From Gilliamella sp. Choc5-1 (GTDB taxonomy: Bacteria > Pseudomonadota > Gammaproteobacteria > Enterobacterales > Orbaceae): a DNA stretch of 37,318 nt. This document shows, one piece after another, positions 35,600 through 37,318 of this stretch. The notes under the pieces are model-generated. The model was not told the origin of the DNA, did no database searches, and worked only from the letters and a program-made list of their open reading frames with translations. The DNA lies in contig NZ_LZHH01000034.1 of the NCBI RefSeq assembly GCF_001690595.1, positions 1 through 37,318 of the forward strand, written 5' to 3'. Made by a program: the position numbers and the translations under genes. Position 1 is the first letter of the stretch, and every line of letters begins with the position of its first letter.

Positions 35600-37024
35600 A
35601 TGAATAGTAATGAAAAAAGTGCAAGTAAAGATTCAAAAAACCAAGAAGCGAAAAAATCAAAACTCCATAATATCAAGCTTCCACCTCATTCGATCGAAGC
35701 TGAACAAGCGGTGCTTGGTAGCTTGATGCTTGATAATCAACGTTGGGATGCGGTATCAGAAATGATCACCGAACGGGATTTTTATTCACGTCATCACCAA
35801 TTGATTTTTTCTGAAATGCATACTTTGGTTAGCAAAGGTACGCCTATTGACTTAATTACGCTTTCAGAAAGCCTTGAAAGTAAAGATATTTTGGCTGATG
35901 TTGGGGGGTTTGCCTATTTGGCGGAGCTGTCTAAAAACACACCAAGTGCAATTAATGTGGTTGCTTATAGTGATATTATTCGCCAACAAGCGATTTTGCG
36001 TGAATTAATCAGTGCATCAAATGATATTGCCGATAACTGTTATGCTACTGAAGGGCGTGATAGTACCGAAATTTTAGACTTTGCGGAAAGCAAAATCTTC
36101 CAAATTGCTGAAAGCCGAACCAAACAAGGTGAAGGCCCTAAAAGCATTACCGAAGTGTTAGAGTCCACTGTAGCTAAGATTGAGGAGCTCTTTCAACGTC
36201 CGCATGATGGTGTGACAGGGGTTTCAACCGGTTATGTTGATTTAGATAAAAAAACGGCTGGCTTACAGCGTTCTGATTTAATTATTATTGCCGCAAGACC
36301 ATCAATGGGTAAAACTACATTTGCCATGAATCTATGCGAAAACGCAGCACTAGAGCAAGAAAAGCCTGTGCTGATATTTAGTTTAGAAATGCCATCAGAA
36401 CAAATTATGATGCGTATGTTAGCGTCACTTTCACGAGTTGATCAAACCCGAATTCGAACAGGGCAACTACAAGATGACGACTGGGCAAGAATTTCAAGCA
36501 CTATGGGGTTATTGCTTGAAAAGAAAAACATTTATATCGATGACTCATCGGGTTTGACGCCAATGGAACTACGTTCAAGAGCTAGACGTATTTATCGTGA
36601 ACATAAAGGTTTAAGTATGATCATGGTGGATTACTTGCAACTTATGCGAGTTCCCAATATTTCTGAAAATCGAACCTTAGAAATTGCAGAAATTTCACGC
36701 TCACTAAAAGCCTTGGCTAAAGAATTACAAGTTCCTGTTGTTGCGCTATCTCAGCTTAATCGTAGTTTGGAGCAACGAGCTGATAAAAGACCTGTTAACT
36801 CTGATTTACGTGAATCAGGCTCTATCGAACAAGATGCTGATGTGATTATGTTTATCTATCGTGATGAGGTTTATAACGAAGCCTCAGAACATAAAGGCAT
36901 TGCTGAAATTATTTTAGGCAAACAACGAAACGGCCCAATAGGTAAAGTTAGATTAAAATTCCAAGGCCAGTTTTCACGCTTTGATAATTATGCTGATGCT
37001 AGTAAATATTTAGATGACGAATAA
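35600..37024 (+). CDS. dnaB: Replicative DNA helicase DnaB
   Basis: The hexameric 5'-3' helicase at the replication fork. The 474-residue product (E. coli 471) has the N-terminal DnaG-interacting domain (IEAEQAVLGSLMLDNQRWD), a linker, then the RecA-like core with Walker A ARPSMGKTT (232-240), Walker B IMVDYLQLM, the arginine-finger region (QADVIMFIYRDE-type motif, here EQDADVIMFIYRDE) and the C-terminal ILGKQRNGPIGKVRLKF. The first 20 residues are a charged, variable tail. There is no intein. It lies 90 bases after truA and an IS copy begins only about 20 bases after its stop. Confidence 0.97.
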   Translation: MNSNEKSASKDSKNQEAKKSKLHNIKLPPHSIEAEQAVLGSLMLDNQRWDAVSEMITERDFYSRHHQLIFSEMHTLVSKGTPIDLITLSESLESKDILADVGGFAYLAELSKNTPSAINVVAYSDIIRQQAILRELISASNDIADNCYATEGRDSTEILDFAESKIFQIAESRTKQGEGPKSITEVLESTVAKIEELFQRPHDGVTGVSTGYVDLDKKTAGLQRSDLIIIAARPSMGKTTFAMNLCENAALEQEKPVLIFSLEMPSEQIMMRMLASLSRVDQTRIRTGQLQDDDWARISSTMGLLLEKKNIYIDDSSGLTPMELRSRARRIYREHKGLSMIMVDYLQLMRVPNISENRTLEIAEISRSLKALAKELQVPVVALSQLNRSLEQRADKRPVNSDLRESGSIEQDADVIMFIYRDEVYNEASEHKGIAEIILGKQRNGPIGKVRLKFQGQFSRFDNYADASKYLDDE

Positions 37025-37047
37025 CGTGTAGTAGCTCAAACTTAATC

Positions 37048-37318
37048 TGACGGACACATATTACTCATCGGCTTTCATTTTAACAAAATGCGTGTCCGAT
37101 GAGCAAAATAAATTCTCCAATTGCTTTTCCTTAACCAACCCCTTTGCATCATTCCATGTTTTCCATGGTGTCTTCCCATAACAATATTTTCCTGAATGCG
37201 CTCTTTCTCGATTGTAAAATTCAAGCCATTGCTCAATATCGTTTTGTATTTCACTCAATTGCGTGTAAATCTTACGTCGAAATAAAATATCATAACATTC
37301 TGTTTTCATCGTCTTATG
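37048..37318 (-). mobile_element. IS481-type insertion sequence, right end (runs off the window)
   Basis: The element end appears to be the tgacggacacatattactca segment immediately downstream of dnaB, with a related sequence (gtgtccgatgagcaaaat, 37091-37108) repeated inverted inside. It contains the transposase C-terminus described at 37061-37318. The other end lies outside the window, so it could be an intact copy. Confidence 0.65.
37061..37318 (-). CDS. IS481-type transposase, C-terminal fragment
   Basis: The frame is open to the right edge (85 codons visible). It shows the family C-terminus: FRRKIYTQLSEIQNDIEQWL, then EFYNRERAHSGKYCYGKTPW and KTWNDAKGLV. In IS481-type DDE transposases this part follows the catalytic Glu (which lies beyond the window) and contains the FYNxxRxHxGKxCxGxTP motif. 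No stop or frameshift is present, so this copy, unlike those at 930-2950, may be active. Confidence 0.75.
   Translation of the reverse strand, partial: HKTMKTECYDILFRRKIYTQLSEIQNDIEQWLEFYNRERAHSGKYCYGKTPWKTWNDAKGLVKEKQLENLFCSSDTHFVKMKADE

Overview
The window is AT-rich DNA from a gammaproteobacterium. Several linkages match the Enterobacterales/Pasteurellales/Orbales radiation: seqA-pgm, qmcA-ybbJ, trpL-trpE-trpGD-trpCF-trpB-trpA, initiator tRNA-rimP-nusA-infB-rbfA-truB and usg-truA. Low GC, Orbaceae-like proteins and an invasin-like surface protein suggest Orbaceae (the Gilliamella/Orbus/Frischella group of insect-gut bacteria). The family assignment is inference.

Layout. 1-2960 is an insertion-sequence graveyard: the end of an IS3-family element, several decayed IS481-family pieces and one intact EmrE-type SMR exporter. 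2961-4166 (minus) encodes a phospholipase D-like protein of unknown role, and 4352-6496 (minus) encodes YccS. 6893-7280 is a CRISPR array with a type I-F-like repeat, six 32-base spacers and no cas gene in the window. 7896-9083 encodes a secreted invasin-like protein with 25 consecutive prolines and a GC-rich 3' end. 9408-11850 (minus) is a small lipoprotein-seqA-pgm cluster. Next come slyB, gloA, gmk (minus), an AzlC/AzlD branched-chain amino acid exporter and qmcA-ybbJ (minus).

The core of the window is the complete tryptophan operon (16762-23623). It has a TrpR-type operator inside a strong promoter, a leader peptide with tandem Trp codons, and a textbook attenuator. Its enzymes convert chorismate to tryptophan, with the TrpG-TrpD and TrpC-TrpF fusions seen in enteric bacteria. 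An initiator tRNA gene follows, then rimP-nusA-infB-rbfA-truB (ribosome maturation, transcription elongation/termination, translation initiation, tRNA pseudouridylation).

After truB the usual rpsO-pnp continuation is absent. Instead there is a gene-poor stretch with IS fragments, a very AT-rich gene for a membrane-anchored transglutaminase-like protein, an IS3 orfA pseudogene and a CytR-like LacI-family regulator. usg, truA and dnaB complete the housekeeping part. The window ends inside another IS481-like transposase.

No complete new multi-gene system is evident. The best candidates for undescribed biology are the PLD-like protein, the transglutaminase-like protein, the CRISPR array without cas genes and the mosaic poly-proline surface protein.
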